Source: Streptomyces sp. NRRL F-525 (GTDB lineage Bacteria > Actinomycetota > Actinomycetes > Streptomycetales > Streptomycetaceae). Taken from it: DNA of 64,000 nt. The position numbers and the translations under genes are program-made. Position 1 is the stretch's first letter. Each line of letters opens with the position of its first letter. The DNA lies in NCBI RefSeq assembly GCF_000716605.1, contig NZ_JNXE01000023.1, forward strand, positions 88,043-152,042, in the 5' to 3' direction. Below are positions 1 to 8,596 of the stretch, piece by piece. Below the pieces are notes generated by a model that saw only the letters and a list, made by a program, of their open reading frames with translations, was not told the origin of the DNA and searched no databases.

Positions 1-276
1 GACGACCGGGCAGTTGAGGTGGGCGAGGTAGCGCGGGTGGTGGAAGTAGATCGCGTCACGCAGATAGACCTCGTCCAGCTCGTCCAGCACCGCGGCGGTG
101 TCGTGGAGCGGGCGGTCGAGGTCGATCCGGTCGATGAGGGGGGAGAGGGCGTCGACCGTGACGCCGGTGAACGGCCGTTCGGTGGTGGCGAGTTTGGCCG
201 CCACCCGCTCCACGCCTTCCGTCACGGAGCGGCGGTAGTGCTCCGCAGTCGTGTCATTGAGCAGGTGCGAGCGCAT
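1..276 (-). CDS. desA: DesA, PLP-dependent lysine decarboxylase (N-terminus only)
   Basis: Only the first 92 codons are present; the gene runs off the left edge. The N-terminus (MRSHLLNDTTAEHYRRSV..., later FHHPRYLAHLNCPV) is what I recognise as the start of the desferrioxamine pathway decarboxylase, which converts lysine to cadaverine with pyridoxal phosphate in the cytoplasm. The ATG at 276 is preceded by GGAGGA at a spacing of 7 nt. An iron box lies about 66 bp upstream, as expected for an iron-repressed desABCD operon. desF and desE lie immediately upstream on the same strand, supporting the assignment. The catalytic lysine and PLP domain are outside the window, so the family call rests on the N-terminal match and context. 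Confidence 0.9.
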   Translation of the reverse strand, partial: MRSHLLNDTTAEHYRRSVTEGVERVAAKLATTERPFTGVTVDALSPLIDRIDLDRPLHDTAAVLDELDEVYLRDAIYFHHPRYLAHLNCPVV

Positions 277-341
277 GTGGGGGTCCTCCGGTGGGGAAGT
301 CCGTGCGGGACAGGTGAGCGGCGGGGTTCCGCAACATCAAC

Positions 342-360
342 TTAGGTAAGCCTAACCTAA
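342..360. promoter_or_regulatory. Iron box (IdeR/DmdR1-type) upstream of desA
   Basis: The 19-bp sequence TTAGGTAAGCCTAACCTAA differs from the classical TTAGGTTAGGCTAACCTAA iron box at two positions. It lies 66 bp before the desA start, where a Fe2+-bound DtxR-family repressor would block transcription when iron is plentiful. Confidence 0.9.
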
Positions 361-428
361 CTTAACGTCCACGAAACCCGCCGCTCCCGTGACAGCCGTC
401 ACTCACGCCCCAGCTGCCCCGCGCACCG

Positions 429-1262
429 TCACCCGGCGTCGCGCAACTGCTCCTCGCTGAGCCCCTGCCGCCAGTACCCGACAAAGGTCACCCGCCGCCG
501 GTCGAACCCCCGCTCACCCACGAAGTGCCGCCGCAACGCCTTCACTTGACCGGCCTCACCGGCGATCCACACGTACGGCCGCTCGGCAGAAGGCAGTTGG
601 GCATCCCGAAGGGCTCCGAGGGCCATGGGCGACCCCTCGACGCCCTGGTTCTCCCGCACCAGCCAGGTCACTTCGGCATCGGCGTCGGTGACCAAGTCCT
701 GCATATCTCCGGCATGTTGAACTTCGAGCCACACTCGCGCACGGACACCGGAGGGCAGCGCTTCAAGAACCGCGGACACGGCCGGCACGGCAGTCTCATC
801 GCCCCACAGGACCAAGAGATCGGCATCCTCCGGCGGCCGGAACCGAATCGCCCGATTGTCCGCGACCGCGGGCCCGAGCAACACGACCCGATCCCCGGGT
901 GCGGCAAGAGAGGCCCAACGGGAAGCGGGCCCGGCGGGCTCGTGCAACACGAAGTCGATATCGATCTCGTCAGGATCGCGGCGCAAGGCGCGCAAAGTGT
1001 ACGACCGCATCACGGCCCGCACGTCGTCCGGCAGTTCACGCCACCCCTGCCACCACCCGTCACCAAGCTCGTACGGCACAGCGGGCTCCAACTGGCCCGG
1101 CTGGGGCAGAAAAAGCGACAGGGACTGATCACACCCGTCGGAGAAGAACCAAGCCAGATCGTCCCCACCAAAGGACACCCGAACCAGAGACGGCCCAAGC
1201 CGCTCCGTCCGCAAAACCTGAAGGGAAAAAAAGCGAAACGGGACGGCAACAGCCGTAGTCAC
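429..1262 (-). CDS. desF: DesF-like siderophore-interacting FAD-binding reductase
   Basis: 277-residue cytoplasmic flavoprotein of the siderophore-interacting (SIP/ViuB) family, expected to reduce Fe(III) in imported ferrioxamine. The N-terminal FAD-binding barrel ends with the R-S-Y-T motif at about residues 86-89, the usual flavin-binding signature. The C-terminal NAD(P)H-type domain follows (acidic strand near LLVLWGDETA, and WIAGEAG near residue 240). The GTG start at 1262 has TAGGAG 8 nt upstream. It lies between desE and desA on the same strand, the order known for Streptomyces des loci. A C-terminal SIP domain rather than a typical ferredoxin reductase fold is inferred from the family, not seen directly. 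Confidence 0.88.
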   Translation of the reverse strand: MTTAVAVPFRFFSLQVLRTERLGPSLVRVSFGGDDLAWFFSDGCDQSLSLFLPQPGQLEPAVPYELGDGWWQGWRELPDDVRAVMRSYTLRALRRDPDEIDIDFVLHEPAGPASRWASLAAPGDRVVLLGPAVADNRAIRFRPPEDADLLVLWGDETAVPAVSAVLEALPSGVRARVWLEVQHAGDMQDLVTDADAEVTWLVRENQGVEGSPMALGALRDAQLPSAERPYVWIAGEAGQVKALRRHFVGERGFDRRRVTFVGYWRQGLSEEQLRDAG

Positions 1263-1298
1263 GGGGCAACTCCTAATCGCAGGTCAAGGCCAACCCCC

Positions 1299-1330
1299 CA
1301 GGGGCGCGGGGAACTGCGCGCCCAGCCACA
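1299..1330. repeat. Dispersed intergenic repeat, copy 1
   Basis: CAGGGGCGCGGGGAACTGCG and its continuation CGCCCAGCCACA lie in the desE-desF gap. A near-identical copy is at 31362-31393. GCGC on either side of GGGGAACT could form a small hairpin. Such repeats are common between Streptomyces genes. Confidence 0.7.
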
Positions 1331-1370
1331 CACGGCCCGCAGCTCCCCACAAAGCGCAACCACCCCTAAA

Positions 1371-2420
1371 TCAACTGACCTTCTTCGCGCCTTCGATCGC
1401 CTTCGCGAGATCCTCAAGCAACGGCGCACACTTGGCGTAGGACAGAATCGGCTCAGGGTTACGCGCGATGACCTGCCCCGCCTTCACAGCCGGCAGCTTC
1501 TTCCACGTGCCCTCAGTGATGTCCGCGGGCTGAATCGCCGAAGTCCGGTTGTCCATCATGATGATGTCCGCCCCGTACTTGTCGACATTCTCCCAGCTCA
1601 GATTCTCGAACCACCCACCACTCGCCTTGAGCGCGGCAGCGGACGGCTCGACGAAGTTCACGCCGAGAGCCTTGTAGTACTCGAGGTCGGCGGAGAGATT
1701 GGACCCGGAGACGTAGAAGATGTCCTGGCTCGCGGACCCGGCGAGCACCTTGATGTCCGGCTTCGCCTTGGCCGCGGCCCGCAGCCGAGCGGCCGCGTCC
1801 TCGAACCGCTTCTTCGCCGCGGTGATCGTGGAAGAACTAGTGTCCGCCCCAAGGGACTTGGCAAGCTCCAGCATCCGCCCGAGCGGCGTCGGCAGCTGGA
1901 TGTCGTACACCGAGATACCGACGGTCGGCGCCCCCACCGCGAGGATCTTCTTCTTCGACTCCTCCGGGACGTACCAGAGCGTGCCGGCCGAGTCGAACAT
2001 CGTGGTGATGAGGACGTCGGGGGAGAGCGCCGCGTACTTCTCGATGTTGAACTGGCCCCACTCGTTGCCGATGATGGTGACCTTGCTGATGTCGAGGTCG
2101 CCGGCCTGCACGTCGGCCTTGCCGTCCTTCAGCTTGGTCGGCCCGAAGACGCCCTTCGACTCGATGCCGTAGTCGTGCAGCGCGGCGGCGACACCGATGA
2201 ACGAGACGATGTTCGCCGGGGTCTTGTCGGCCTTCGCGGTGGTGCCGCGGTCGTCCTTGAAGGTCCAGGGGCCGGACTTGGCGGCCGCCGTCTCCTTGTC
2301 CGAGCCACCGCTTTTCGCGTCGTCGTCGCCGCAGGCCGCGAGCGCGGCACCGAGGCCGAGGGCGCCGCCCGCGGCGAGGATGCCGCGGCGGGAGAGGTGA
2401 GTGGCACGGGCGTTGGACAT
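1371..2420 (-). CDS. desE: DesE ferrioxamine-binding lipoprotein
   Basis: 349-residue ABC-type solute-binding lipoprotein of the FepB/FhuD (helical backbone) class that captures ferric hydroxamates outside the membrane. The N-terminus has twin arginines (SRRGIL) and a hydrophobic stretch ending in the lipobox LAAC with Cys30, followed by an acidic GDDD. The start at 2420 is chosen over an in-frame one at 2462 because the later start puts the iron box at 2470-2488 in the promoter and gives a normal signal peptide. It is the first gene of the desE-desF-desA series. No permease or ATPase gene is adjacent in the window. Confidence 0.9.
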   Translation of the reverse strand: MSNARATHLSRRGILAAGGALGLGAALAACGDDDAKSGGSDKETAAAKSGPWTFKDDRGTTAKADKTPANIVSFIGVAAALHDYGIESKGVFGPTKLKDGKADVQAGDLDISKVTIIGNEWGQFNIEKYAALSPDVLITTMFDSAGTLWYVPEESKKKILAVGAPTVGISVYDIQLPTPLGRMLELAKSLGADTSSSTITAAKKRFEDAAARLRAAAKAKPDIKVLAGSASQDIFYVSGSNLSADLEYYKALGVNFVEPSAAALKASGGWFENLSWENVDKYGADIIMMDNRTSAIQPADITEGTWKKLPAVKAGQVIARNPEPILSYAKCAPLLEDLAKAIEGAKKVS

Positions 2421-2469
2421 GTGTGGCTGCTTTCGAACAGGGCGGGAGCGCCCGCCGGACAATTCGAAG

Positions 2470-2488
2470 GTAGGTTAGCCTAACCTCA
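2470..2488. promoter_or_regulatory. Iron box in the desE / prenyl synthase divergent promoter region
   Basis: GTAGGTTAGCCTAACCTCA matches 16 of 19 positions of the TTAGGTTAGGCTAACCTAA iron box. It lies 50 bp upstream of desE and about 190 bp upstream of the divergent prenyl synthase-heme oxygenase pair. The site is nearly symmetric, so it could control either direction; desE is the closer target. Confidence 0.85.
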
Positions 2489-2676
2489 CTATCTGTCCAG
2501 TGGGCGGGGTTGCCGCCGCCCGGGTCTGTACGCGCCCTGTGCCTGTCCTGTGCCGGACTTATGAGCCCATGTCCCAGGCGATTTGGCTTTCAACCGCCTT
2601 GTCTCGTCCGGCTGTTGTGATCACGCTCCTTCTACGGGGATCTGCGCACTGTTGTTCGGTCGTCTGCGGAGGTGGA

Positions 2677-3798
2677 GTGGCTACCACGATGGATGTGACG
2701 GACGTGGAGGCGGTGGTCCGGAGTGACGCGGCCCTGCTGGAGGACGACCTGGCCGAGTTCCTCGACGCGCTGACCGCCCCGGCGCGGACGGCGGGGGTCT
2801 CCGTCTACGACACGGCCCTGCGCCGCGCCCTGTACGAACCGGTCGCCGACGCCCTCGGGTCGAAAGTGGGCCAGCAGGCGCTGCCCCCCACGGCCGGAGC
2901 ACCCGGCGGCCGGGCCCCGCTGCGGCCCTCGATGGTGTACTGGGCGTACCGCAACTACCGGGGGTTCCCCGAGGAACCGGAGAGCACCGCCGACCTTGCG
3001 GTGATCCGCCGCACGGCAGTTGCCGTAAGGATTCTGCTGAAGGCCGCGGTCGCCCTCGACGACATCCAGGACGGCAGCGGCGTCCGCTACGGCGAACCCG
3101 CCCTCCACGCCACCCACGGCACCTCGCTCGCCCTCAACACCGGCGCCTGGCTGATCATGTCCGCGCTCCGGCACGCGGCCGACCCCGCCGTCGTGGACAG
3201 CCTGGTGCGCTCCGTCGGCAGCGGCTTCACCGGGCAGGCCGTCGACATGTCCTCGCGTACGGCGCTCACGCGCGCGGAGCTGTTGGCCGCGCCGCGCGCC
3301 ACCCGGGTCGACTTCTGGGCGTCGACGGCCGCGCTGAAGACCGGAACCCTGTTCTGGATGCCCCTCGACGCGGCGGCCGCGGGACTGCGCGTGGTCGAGG
3401 ACGACCGGCTCGCCCTGGACGGCGCGATGCGTCAACTGGGCCTCGCCAGCCAGCTGTTCAACGACCTGACCGACTTCGTGCCGGAGTTCGGCGGCGCCAA
3501 CACCCACGAGGACTTCGACGGCCTGGGCAACCGGGTCTTCCTGGAACTCCTCGACGACGTGCCGTCCGGGAGCCCACGCGAGGACTTCAAACCGTACGTT
3601 CTCGGTCACCCGAAACTGGAGGGCACGCTCCTCGCGCTCGCCGAGGAGGCCGTGGCATTGAAGCGCGCCGCGAAGGACGCCGTGCACGGCGTGTGCCGCT
3701 CCGAGCGCAGCGCCGCCTACTTCGACGTGACGATCGAACGCAAGGGCCACCTCATCGACCGTCTGCTCGCGACGGTCCGACAGCGGAGCGGCGTATGA
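2677..3798 (+). CDS. Isoprenyl diphosphate synthase-like protein (polyprenyl synthetase family)
   Basis: About 370-residue all-helical trans-prenyltransferase-type protein that would condense allylic diphosphates with IPP. Counting from the ATG at 2689, the first aspartate-rich motif is D-D-I-Q-D (124-128) followed by a YGEPALH segment. A conserved LKTG lies near 217. The second motif reads N-D-L-T-D (258-262), with Asn replacing the first Asp. The protein is longer than typical short-chain synthases and has an extended N-terminus. GGAGG at 2668-2672 favours the GTG at 2677; the ATG at 2689 is the alternative. The last codon overlaps the start of the heme oxygenase gene by ATGA. No prenyltransferase, terpene cyclase or encapsulin gene is nearby, so product and partner are unknown. 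Confidence 0.8.
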   Translation: MATTMDVTDVEAVVRSDAALLEDDLAEFLDALTAPARTAGVSVYDTALRRALYEPVADALGSKVGQQALPPTAGAPGGRAPLRPSMVYWAYRNYRGFPEEPESTADLAVIRRTAVAVRILLKAAVALDDIQDGSGVRYGEPALHATHGTSLALNTGAWLIMSALRHAADPAVVDSLVRSVGSGFTGQAVDMSSRTALTRAELLAAPRATRVDFWASTAALKTGTLFWMPLDAAAAGLRVVEDDRLALDGAMRQLGLASQLFNDLTDFVPEFGGANTHEDFDGLGNRVFLELLDDVPSGSPREDFKPYVLGHPKLEGTLLALAEEAVALKRAAKDAVHGVCRSERSAAYFDVTIERKGHLIDRLLATVRQRSGV

Positions 3799-4460
3799 CG
3801 GACACGGGCACGGACGTGAGCACGGCGACCCAGTGCCTGAGGAACGGCACCCGCGCCTGGCACGAGGCCCTGGAACGCACGGGGTTCGCCACCGCGATGC
3901 TCGCCGGGACCCTGCCGCTGGACCGCTACGTCGGACAACTCGCCGCCTACCGGGTGGTGTTGGAGGCGCTGGAAGCCGAACTCACCCGCACCACCTGCCC
4001 GTCGGTCACCTCGGTGTGGTCTCCCGACCTCGTCAAGCTCCCCCTCGTCGAACGCGACCTGCACCACTTCGCCACCCGGGGCACGACCCCCGAACCCGGC
4101 CCGGCCGCCCAGGAGTTCGCCGAGGAGATCCGCCGCACCGCCGCGACCGAACCCCGCGAACTCCTCGGCATCCTCTACGTGTTGGAGGGCTCCACCCTCG
4201 GCGCGATGTTCCTGTGCCGGTACGTCACCGAGGCGTACCGGCTCACGGACGGGAACGGTGCCTCGTACTACGGCAGCGGCGACCGCACCCGCTGGGCGGC
4301 CTTCACCGAGCGCCTCGACCGCGCGCTCGGCGAACCCGCCGTACAGGAAAGGGTGTTGGCCGCCGCCGAACGGGCCTACCGCCATATCGCCCTGATCTCG
4401 GGGGAGTTGTCGGTGGGGCTGGACGGTCCGGCGCCCGTCCGGCGTGCACTCAGCCCGTGA
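3795..4460 (+). CDS. Biliverdin-producing heme oxygenase
   Basis: 221-residue alpha-helical protein expected to open heme to biliverdin, Fe2+ and CO. The proximal ligand is probably His23 in RAWHEALER. The middle helix has the YVLEGSTLGAMFL motif seen in bacterial, phytochrome-associated heme oxygenases. The ATG at 3795 overlaps the upstream TGA (ATGA), so it should be translated together with the prenyl synthase-like gene. The 3 prime end overlaps the convergent acyl-CoA dehydrogenase gene by 11 bp. No bacteriophytochrome gene is present here. Position beside siderophore genes and an iron box points to iron release from heme as the role (inference). Confidence 0.85.
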   Translation: MTDTGTDVSTATQCLRNGTRAWHEALERTGFATAMLAGTLPLDRYVGQLAAYRVVLEALEAELTRTTCPSVTSVWSPDLVKLPLVERDLHHFATRGTTPEPGPAAQEFAEEIRRTAATEPRELLGILYVLEGSTLGAMFLCRYVTEAYRLTDGNGASYYGSGDRTRWAAFTERLDRALGEPAVQERVLAAAERAYRHIALISGELSVGLDGPAPVRRALSP

Positions 4461-5610
4461 GGCCCAACTCGCGGGCGATCAGCATCCGTTGGACCTCGCT
4501 GGTGCCTTCGCCGATCTCCAGGATCTTGGAGTCGCGCCACATGCGGGCCACCGGGTACTCGTTCATGAAGCCGTAGCCGCCGTGCACCTGGGTGGCGTCG
4601 CGGGCGTTGTCCACGGCGATCGTGGAGGAGTACAGCTTGGCGAGGGCGGCCTCCTTCTTGAAGGGCTCGCCGGCGACCAGGCGGGAGGCCGCGTCGCGCC
4701 AGGAGAGCCGTGAGGTGTGGGCCTTCATCTCCATGTCGGCGATCTTGAACTGGATGGCCTGGTTGGCACCGATCGGCCGCCCGAACGCGTGCCGTTCCTT
4801 GGCGTACTTCACCGACTCGTCGACACAGCCCTGTGCGAGACCGGTCGCGAGCGCCGCGATGGCGATGCGGCCCTCGTCGAGGATGCGCAGGAACTGGGCG
4901 TAGCCGCGGCCGAGTTCGCCGAGCAGGTTGGCCGCCGGGACCCGGACGTCCGCGAAGGACAGCTCACGGGTGTCCGAGGCGTTCCAGCCGACCTTCGAGT
5001 ACGGCGCCGCGACCGTGAAGCCGGGCGTCCCGGACGGCACGATGATCGCGGAGATCAGCGGCTTGCCGTCGGGCTTGCGGCCGGTCACCGCGGTGACCGT
5101 CACCAGACCGGTGATGTCCGTACCGGAGTTGGTGATGAAGCACTTCGACCCGTTGATCACCCACTCGTCGGTGTCCGGGTCCAGTCGGGCCGTCGTCCGG
5201 GTCGCGCCCGCGTCGGAGCCGCCGTCCGGCTCGGTCAGCCCGAAGGCGCCGAGGATCTCGCCGGAGCAGAGCCGGGGCAGCCACTCGGCCTTCTGGGCGT
5301 CGGTTCCGAAGAGGTGGATCGGCATCGCGCCCAGCGACACCCCGGCCTCCAGGGTGATCGCGACCGAGGAGTCGACCCGGGCCAGCTCCTCCAGGACGAG
5401 GCCGAGCGCGAGATAGTCGCCGCCCATCCCGCCGTACTCCTCGGGGAACGGCAGCCCGAACAGGCCCATGCGGCCCATCTCGCGGACGATCTCGTACGGG
5501 AACTCGTGCCGCTCGTAGAAGTCGCCGATCTTCGGCGCGACGACGTCGTGCGCGAACTCCTCGACCGTACGGCGGAGTTCTTCCAGCTCGGGGGAGAGAC
5601 GGTGGTCCAT
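4450..5610 (-). CDS. acdH: Acyl-CoA dehydrogenase (AcdH-like, short/branched chain)
   Basis: 386-residue FAD enzyme that introduces the alpha-beta double bond in acyl-CoAs; last gene of the leucine/isovalerate operon. Family motifs include AFGLTEPDGGSDAG, the KCFITNSG strand, and C-terminal VHGGYGFMNEYPVARMWRD. The catalytic glutamate is in the canonical medium/short-chain position (LEIGEGTSE). The isovaleryl-specific alternative position reads LDEGRI, with Gly where isovaleryl-CoA dehydrogenase has Glu. This favours a broad short/branched-chain enzyme like the described Streptomyces AcdH over a strict isovaleryl-CoA dehydrogenase. The ATG at 5610 has AAGGAG 11 nt upstream and follows the lyase gene closely. 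Confidence 0.9.
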   Translation of the reverse strand: MDHRLSPELEELRRTVEEFAHDVVAPKIGDFYERHEFPYEIVREMGRMGLFGLPFPEEYGGMGGDYLALGLVLEELARVDSSVAITLEAGVSLGAMPIHLFGTDAQKAEWLPRLCSGEILGAFGLTEPDGGSDAGATRTTARLDPDTDEWVINGSKCFITNSGTDITGLVTVTAVTGRKPDGKPLISAIIVPSGTPGFTVAAPYSKVGWNASDTRELSFADVRVPAANLLGELGRGYAQFLRILDEGRIAIAALATGLAQGCVDESVKYAKERHAFGRPIGANQAIQFKIADMEMKAHTSRLSWRDAASRLVAGEPFKKEAALAKLYSSTIAVDNARDATQVHGGYGFMNEYPVARMWRDSKILEIGEGTSEVQRMLIARELGLTG

Positions 5611-5615
5611 GGCGG

Positions 5616-6626
5616 TCACTGCTCCTTGTGGGGCTGCGCTGTTGTACCGAGGGCGCGGACGGTGCGGGACGGGCTGGGTCGGCCCAGTTGTTCGGCCATC
5701 CACACGCTGGTGGCGGTGAGACGGGCGAGGTCGACTCCGGAGTCGATGCCGAGACCCTGGAGCATCCACACGAGGTCTTCGGTGGCGAGGTTGCCGGTCG
5801 CGGACTTGGCGAACGGGCAGCCGCCGAGGCCGCCCGCGGAGGCGTCCACGGTGGTGACGCCGTGCTGCAGGGCGGCCAGGGTGTTGGAGAGGGCCTGACC
5901 GTAGGTGTCGTGGAAGTGCACGCCCAACACGTCGGTGGGGACGTGCTGTTCGTTGAGCGCGGCCAGAAGTTCCAGCACATGCCCGGGAGTTGCCACCCCG
6001 ATCGTGTCGCCGAGGCTCAGCTCGTCGCAGCCCATGTCGACCAACGCCCGGCAGACACGCACCACTTGGGCGATGGGCACCGCGCCCTCCCAGGGGTCGC
6101 CGAAGCACATGGAGACGTAGCCGCGCACATGGGCGCCCTCGTCCTTGGCGCGGGCCACGACCGGGGCGAACACGGCCAGCGACTCGTCCACCGTGCGGTT
6201 GAGGTTGGCCTTGGCGAAGGACTCGGTGGCGCTGGCGAAGACGGCGACGCGGGTCGCCTTCAGGTCCAGGGCCCGGTCGAGCCCGCGGGCGTTCGGCACG
6301 AGGACGGGGAGGTGCACGCCCGGCAGATCGCGCACGAGCGGGAACAGCTGCTCCGCGTCCGCCAGTTGGGGCACCCACTTGGGGTGGACGAAGCTGGTCG
6401 CCTCGATCGTGGTCAGGCCCGCGTCGGCCAGCCGCCGCACGAACTCGGCCTTCACCTCCGTGGGCACGGTCGCCTTCTCGTTCTGCAGCCCGTCCCGCGC
6501 GCCCACCTCGTGGATACGCACCCGGGCGGGCAGATCGGGGGCCGGTACGACCATCGGGAGCGCCGCTGGCCCGGTTGCGACTGGTCCAGTTGTCCCTGCT
6601 CCGGTTGTGCCTGCTCCGGTTGTCAC
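5616..6626 (-). CDS. hmgL: Hydroxymethylglutaryl-CoA lyase
   Basis: 336-residue TIM-barrel lyase that splits 3-hydroxy-3-methylglutaryl-CoA into acetyl-CoA and acetoacetate, the last step of leucine catabolism. [10 protein letters not shown] near the N-terminus supplies the catalytic Arg/Asp. [10 protein letters not shown] carries metal-binding His, and [15 protein letters not shown] carries the active-site Cys loop. The GTG at 6626 overlaps the carboxylase alpha TGA (GTGA) and has GGAGGAGG just upstream. The first 20 or so residues are low-complexity ([20 protein letters not shown]), from a short DNA repeat, and are likely disordered. Confidence 0.93.
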   Translation of the reverse strand: MTTGAGTTGAGTTGPVATGPAALPMVVPAPDLPARVRIHEVGARDGLQNEKATVPTEVKAEFVRRLADAGLTTIEATSFVHPKWVPQLADAEQLFPLVRDLPGVHLPVLVPNARGLDRALDLKATRVAVFASATESFAKANLNRTVDESLAVFAPVVARAKDEGAHVRGYVSMCFGDPWEGAVPIAQVVRVCRALVDMGCDELSLGDTIGVATPGHVLELLAALNEQHVPTDVLGVHFHDTYGQALSNTLAALQHGVTTVDASAGGLGGCPFAKSATGNLATEDLVWMLQGLGIDSGVDLARLTATSVWMAEQLGRPSPSRTVRALGTTAQPHKEQ

Positions 6627-8596
6627 TGGTCCTCCTCCGCGGGTGTGACGACCGCCAGCACCTGGTCCATGGCGACCGTCGCGCCCGGCGTCACATCGAG
6701 TTCGGCGACGGTGCCGGCGTGTGGCGCGGAGACGACGTGCTCCATCTTCATCGCCTCCACCACCAACAGGCTCTGCCCCGCGGCCACTTGATCCCCCACG
6801 GCGACCTTCACCACGGTCACCGTCCCCGGCATCGGCGCGGTCAGCGAACCCGCACCGGACCGGTCGGCCCCGCTCAGCGAGGCGGCCACCGGATCGTGGT
6901 CCCGCACCTGCCAGGCGTCCCCGTCCCGGCCCAGCCAGTCACCGGCCCGGTGGAAGGTGTGCCGGACCCCGTCGAGCGTGACGGCGACCCGGTCCGCGGT
7001 GACGGTGTGGGTGCCGCGCGGGACGTACTCCACGGGCTCGGTCACCTTGAGATGGAACCCGACCGGCTTCGGGGTACCGCCCAGCCGCCACCCGTCGGGC
7101 ACGGAGAAGGGGTCGGTCCACCCGTCACTCTTCGGGCGGAGAGCCTCCAGCCGTACGGCGGCTGCCGCCTCGTACACCTCCGGGGGGACCCCGTCCGGGA
7201 CCAGGGACTCCGCCTCCCGCTCGACGAGCCCGGTGTCCAACTCGCCCGCCACGACCGCCGGATGAGCCAGCAGCCGCCGTAGGAAACCGGCGTTCGTCGG
7301 CACGCCCAGCGTCACCGTGTCCGCGAGGGCGGCCCGGAGCTTCCTGAGCGCGGTCGCGCGGTCGGGGCCGTAGGCGATGACCTTGGAGAGCATCGGGTCG
7401 TAGAGGCTGCCGACCTCGGTACCTTCGGAGAGGCCGGAGTCGGTGCGGATGCCGTCGCCCTGGGGTTCGTGGAGTTGGACCACCGTGCCGCCGGAGGGGA
7501 GGAACCCGCGCGCGGGGTCCTCCGCGCAGATGCGCGCCTCCACCGCGTGGCCGGTGAGCGTGATGTCGTCCTGTACGAAGGGCAGTTGCTCGCCCGCCGC
7601 CACCCGCAGCTGCCACTCCACCAGGTCGAGGCCGGTCACCAACTCCGTTACCGGGTGCTCGACTTGGAGGCGGGTGTTCATCTCCATGAAGTAGTACGAC
7701 GACGGGTCGTTGCCGGGGACGATGAACTCCACCGTGCCCGCGCCCGCGTACCCGCACGAGCGGGCCGCCTGGACCGCCGCCTCGCCCATCGCCGCGCGCG
7801 TGGCCTCGTCCAGGAGGACGCTCGGGGCCTCCTCGACGACCTTCTGGTGGCGGCGCTGCAAGGAGCACTCGCGTTCGCCGAGGTGGACGACGTTGCCGTG
7901 GCCGTCGGCCAGGATCTGGATCTCGATGTGGCGGGGGCGGTCGACCCAGCGCTCGACCAGGAGGGTGTCGTCGCCGAAGGAGGCGCGGGCCTCGCGGCGG
8001 GCGGCGGCGATCTCCTCCTCCAGGAGGGTGAGGTCGCGGACCAGACGCATGCCCTTGCCGCCGCCTCCGGCCGACGGCTTGAGGAGGACGGGCGCGCCCA
8101 ACTCGTGCGCCGCCTTGGCCAGTTCGGGGTCGCGGCCGCCGGGGACGACCGGGACGCCGGCCGCCTCCACGGTCTCCTTGGCGCGGATCTTGTCGCCCAT
8201 GAGGGCGATCGCGTCGGCCGGGGGACCGATGAAGACGAGCCCGGCGTCGGCGCACGCGCGCGCGAAGGCCGCGTTCTCGGCGAGGAAGCCGTAGCCCGGG
8301 TGGACGGCCTGCGCGCCGGAGCGGGCCGCTGCCTCCAGCAGCCGCTCCACCGACAGGTAGCTCTCGGCGGCCGGTGCCGGACCGAGCCGTACCGCCGTGT
8401 CGGCCTCGCGGACGTGCCGGGCGTCCGCGTCGGCGTCGGAGAAGACGGCCACGGAGCGCACGCCGAGGGAGCGCAGGGTGCGGATGACGCGGACCGCGAT
8501 CTCGCCCCGGTTGGCCACGAGGACCGTGTCGAACATCGCGGGTACGTCGGGCGTCTCGGGAGTCGTGAAGGTGTCGACCATCTCGGGCATCCTCAT
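6623..8596 (-). CDS. Acyl-CoA (methylcrotonyl-type) carboxylase alpha subunit, biotin-dependent
   Basis: 657-residue fusion of biotin carboxylase and biotin carboxyl carrier protein. [20 protein letters not shown] begins the carboxylase fold about 20 residues in. The ATP-grasp glycine loop [11 protein letters not shown], the [12 protein letters not shown] strand and [14 protein letters not shown] follow. The C-terminus has the biotinylated VEAMKMEH motif near residue 620. It carboxylates its own biotin with bicarbonate and ATP for the beta subunit encoded just upstream. The start at 8596 overlaps the beta-subunit stop by one base (TGATG). Methylcrotonyl-CoA as substrate is inferred from HMG-CoA lyase and dehydrogenase neighbours; propionyl/acetyl-CoA specificity cannot be excluded. 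Confidence 0.92.
   Translation of the reverse strand: MRMPEMVDTFTTPETPDVPAMFDTVLVANRGEIAVRVIRTLRSLGVRSVAVFSDADADARHVREADTAVRLGPAPAAESYLSVERLLEAAARSGAQAVHPGYGFLAENAAFARACADAGLVFIGPPADAIALMGDKIRAKETVEAAGVPVVPGGRDPELAKAAHELGAPVLLKPSAGGGGKGMRLVRDLTLLEEEIAAARREARASFGDDTLLVERWVDRPRHIEIQILADGHGNVVHLGERECSLQRRHQKVVEEAPSVLLDEATRAAMGEAAVQAARSCGYAGAGTVEFIVPGNDPSSYYFMEMNTRLQVEHPVTELVTGLDLVEWQLRVAAGEQLPFVQDDITLTGHAVEARICAEDPARGFLPSGGTVVQLHEPQGDGIRTDSGLSEGTEVGSLYDPMLSKVIAYGPDRATALRKLRAALADTVTLGVPTNAGFLRRLLAHPAVVAGELDTGLVEREAESLVPDGVPPEVYEAAAAVRLEALRPKSDGWTDPFSVPDGWRLGGTPKPVGFHLKVTEPVEYVPRGTHTVTADRVAVTLDGVRHTFHRAGDWLGRDGDAWQVRDHDPVAASLSGADRSGAGSLTAPMPGTVTVVKVAVGDQVAAGQSLLVVEAMKMEHVVSAPHAGTVAELDVTPGATVAMDQVLAVVTPAEEDQ

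Noticed and set aside
2677..4460. Terpene or carotenoid biosynthetic cluster
   Set aside because: Only one prenyl synthase-like gene is present; no cyclase, phytoene synthase or desaturase gene in the window.
2677..4460. Family 2 encapsulin cargo operon (polyprenyl transferase type)
   Set aside because: No shell-protein gene is adjacent on either strand.
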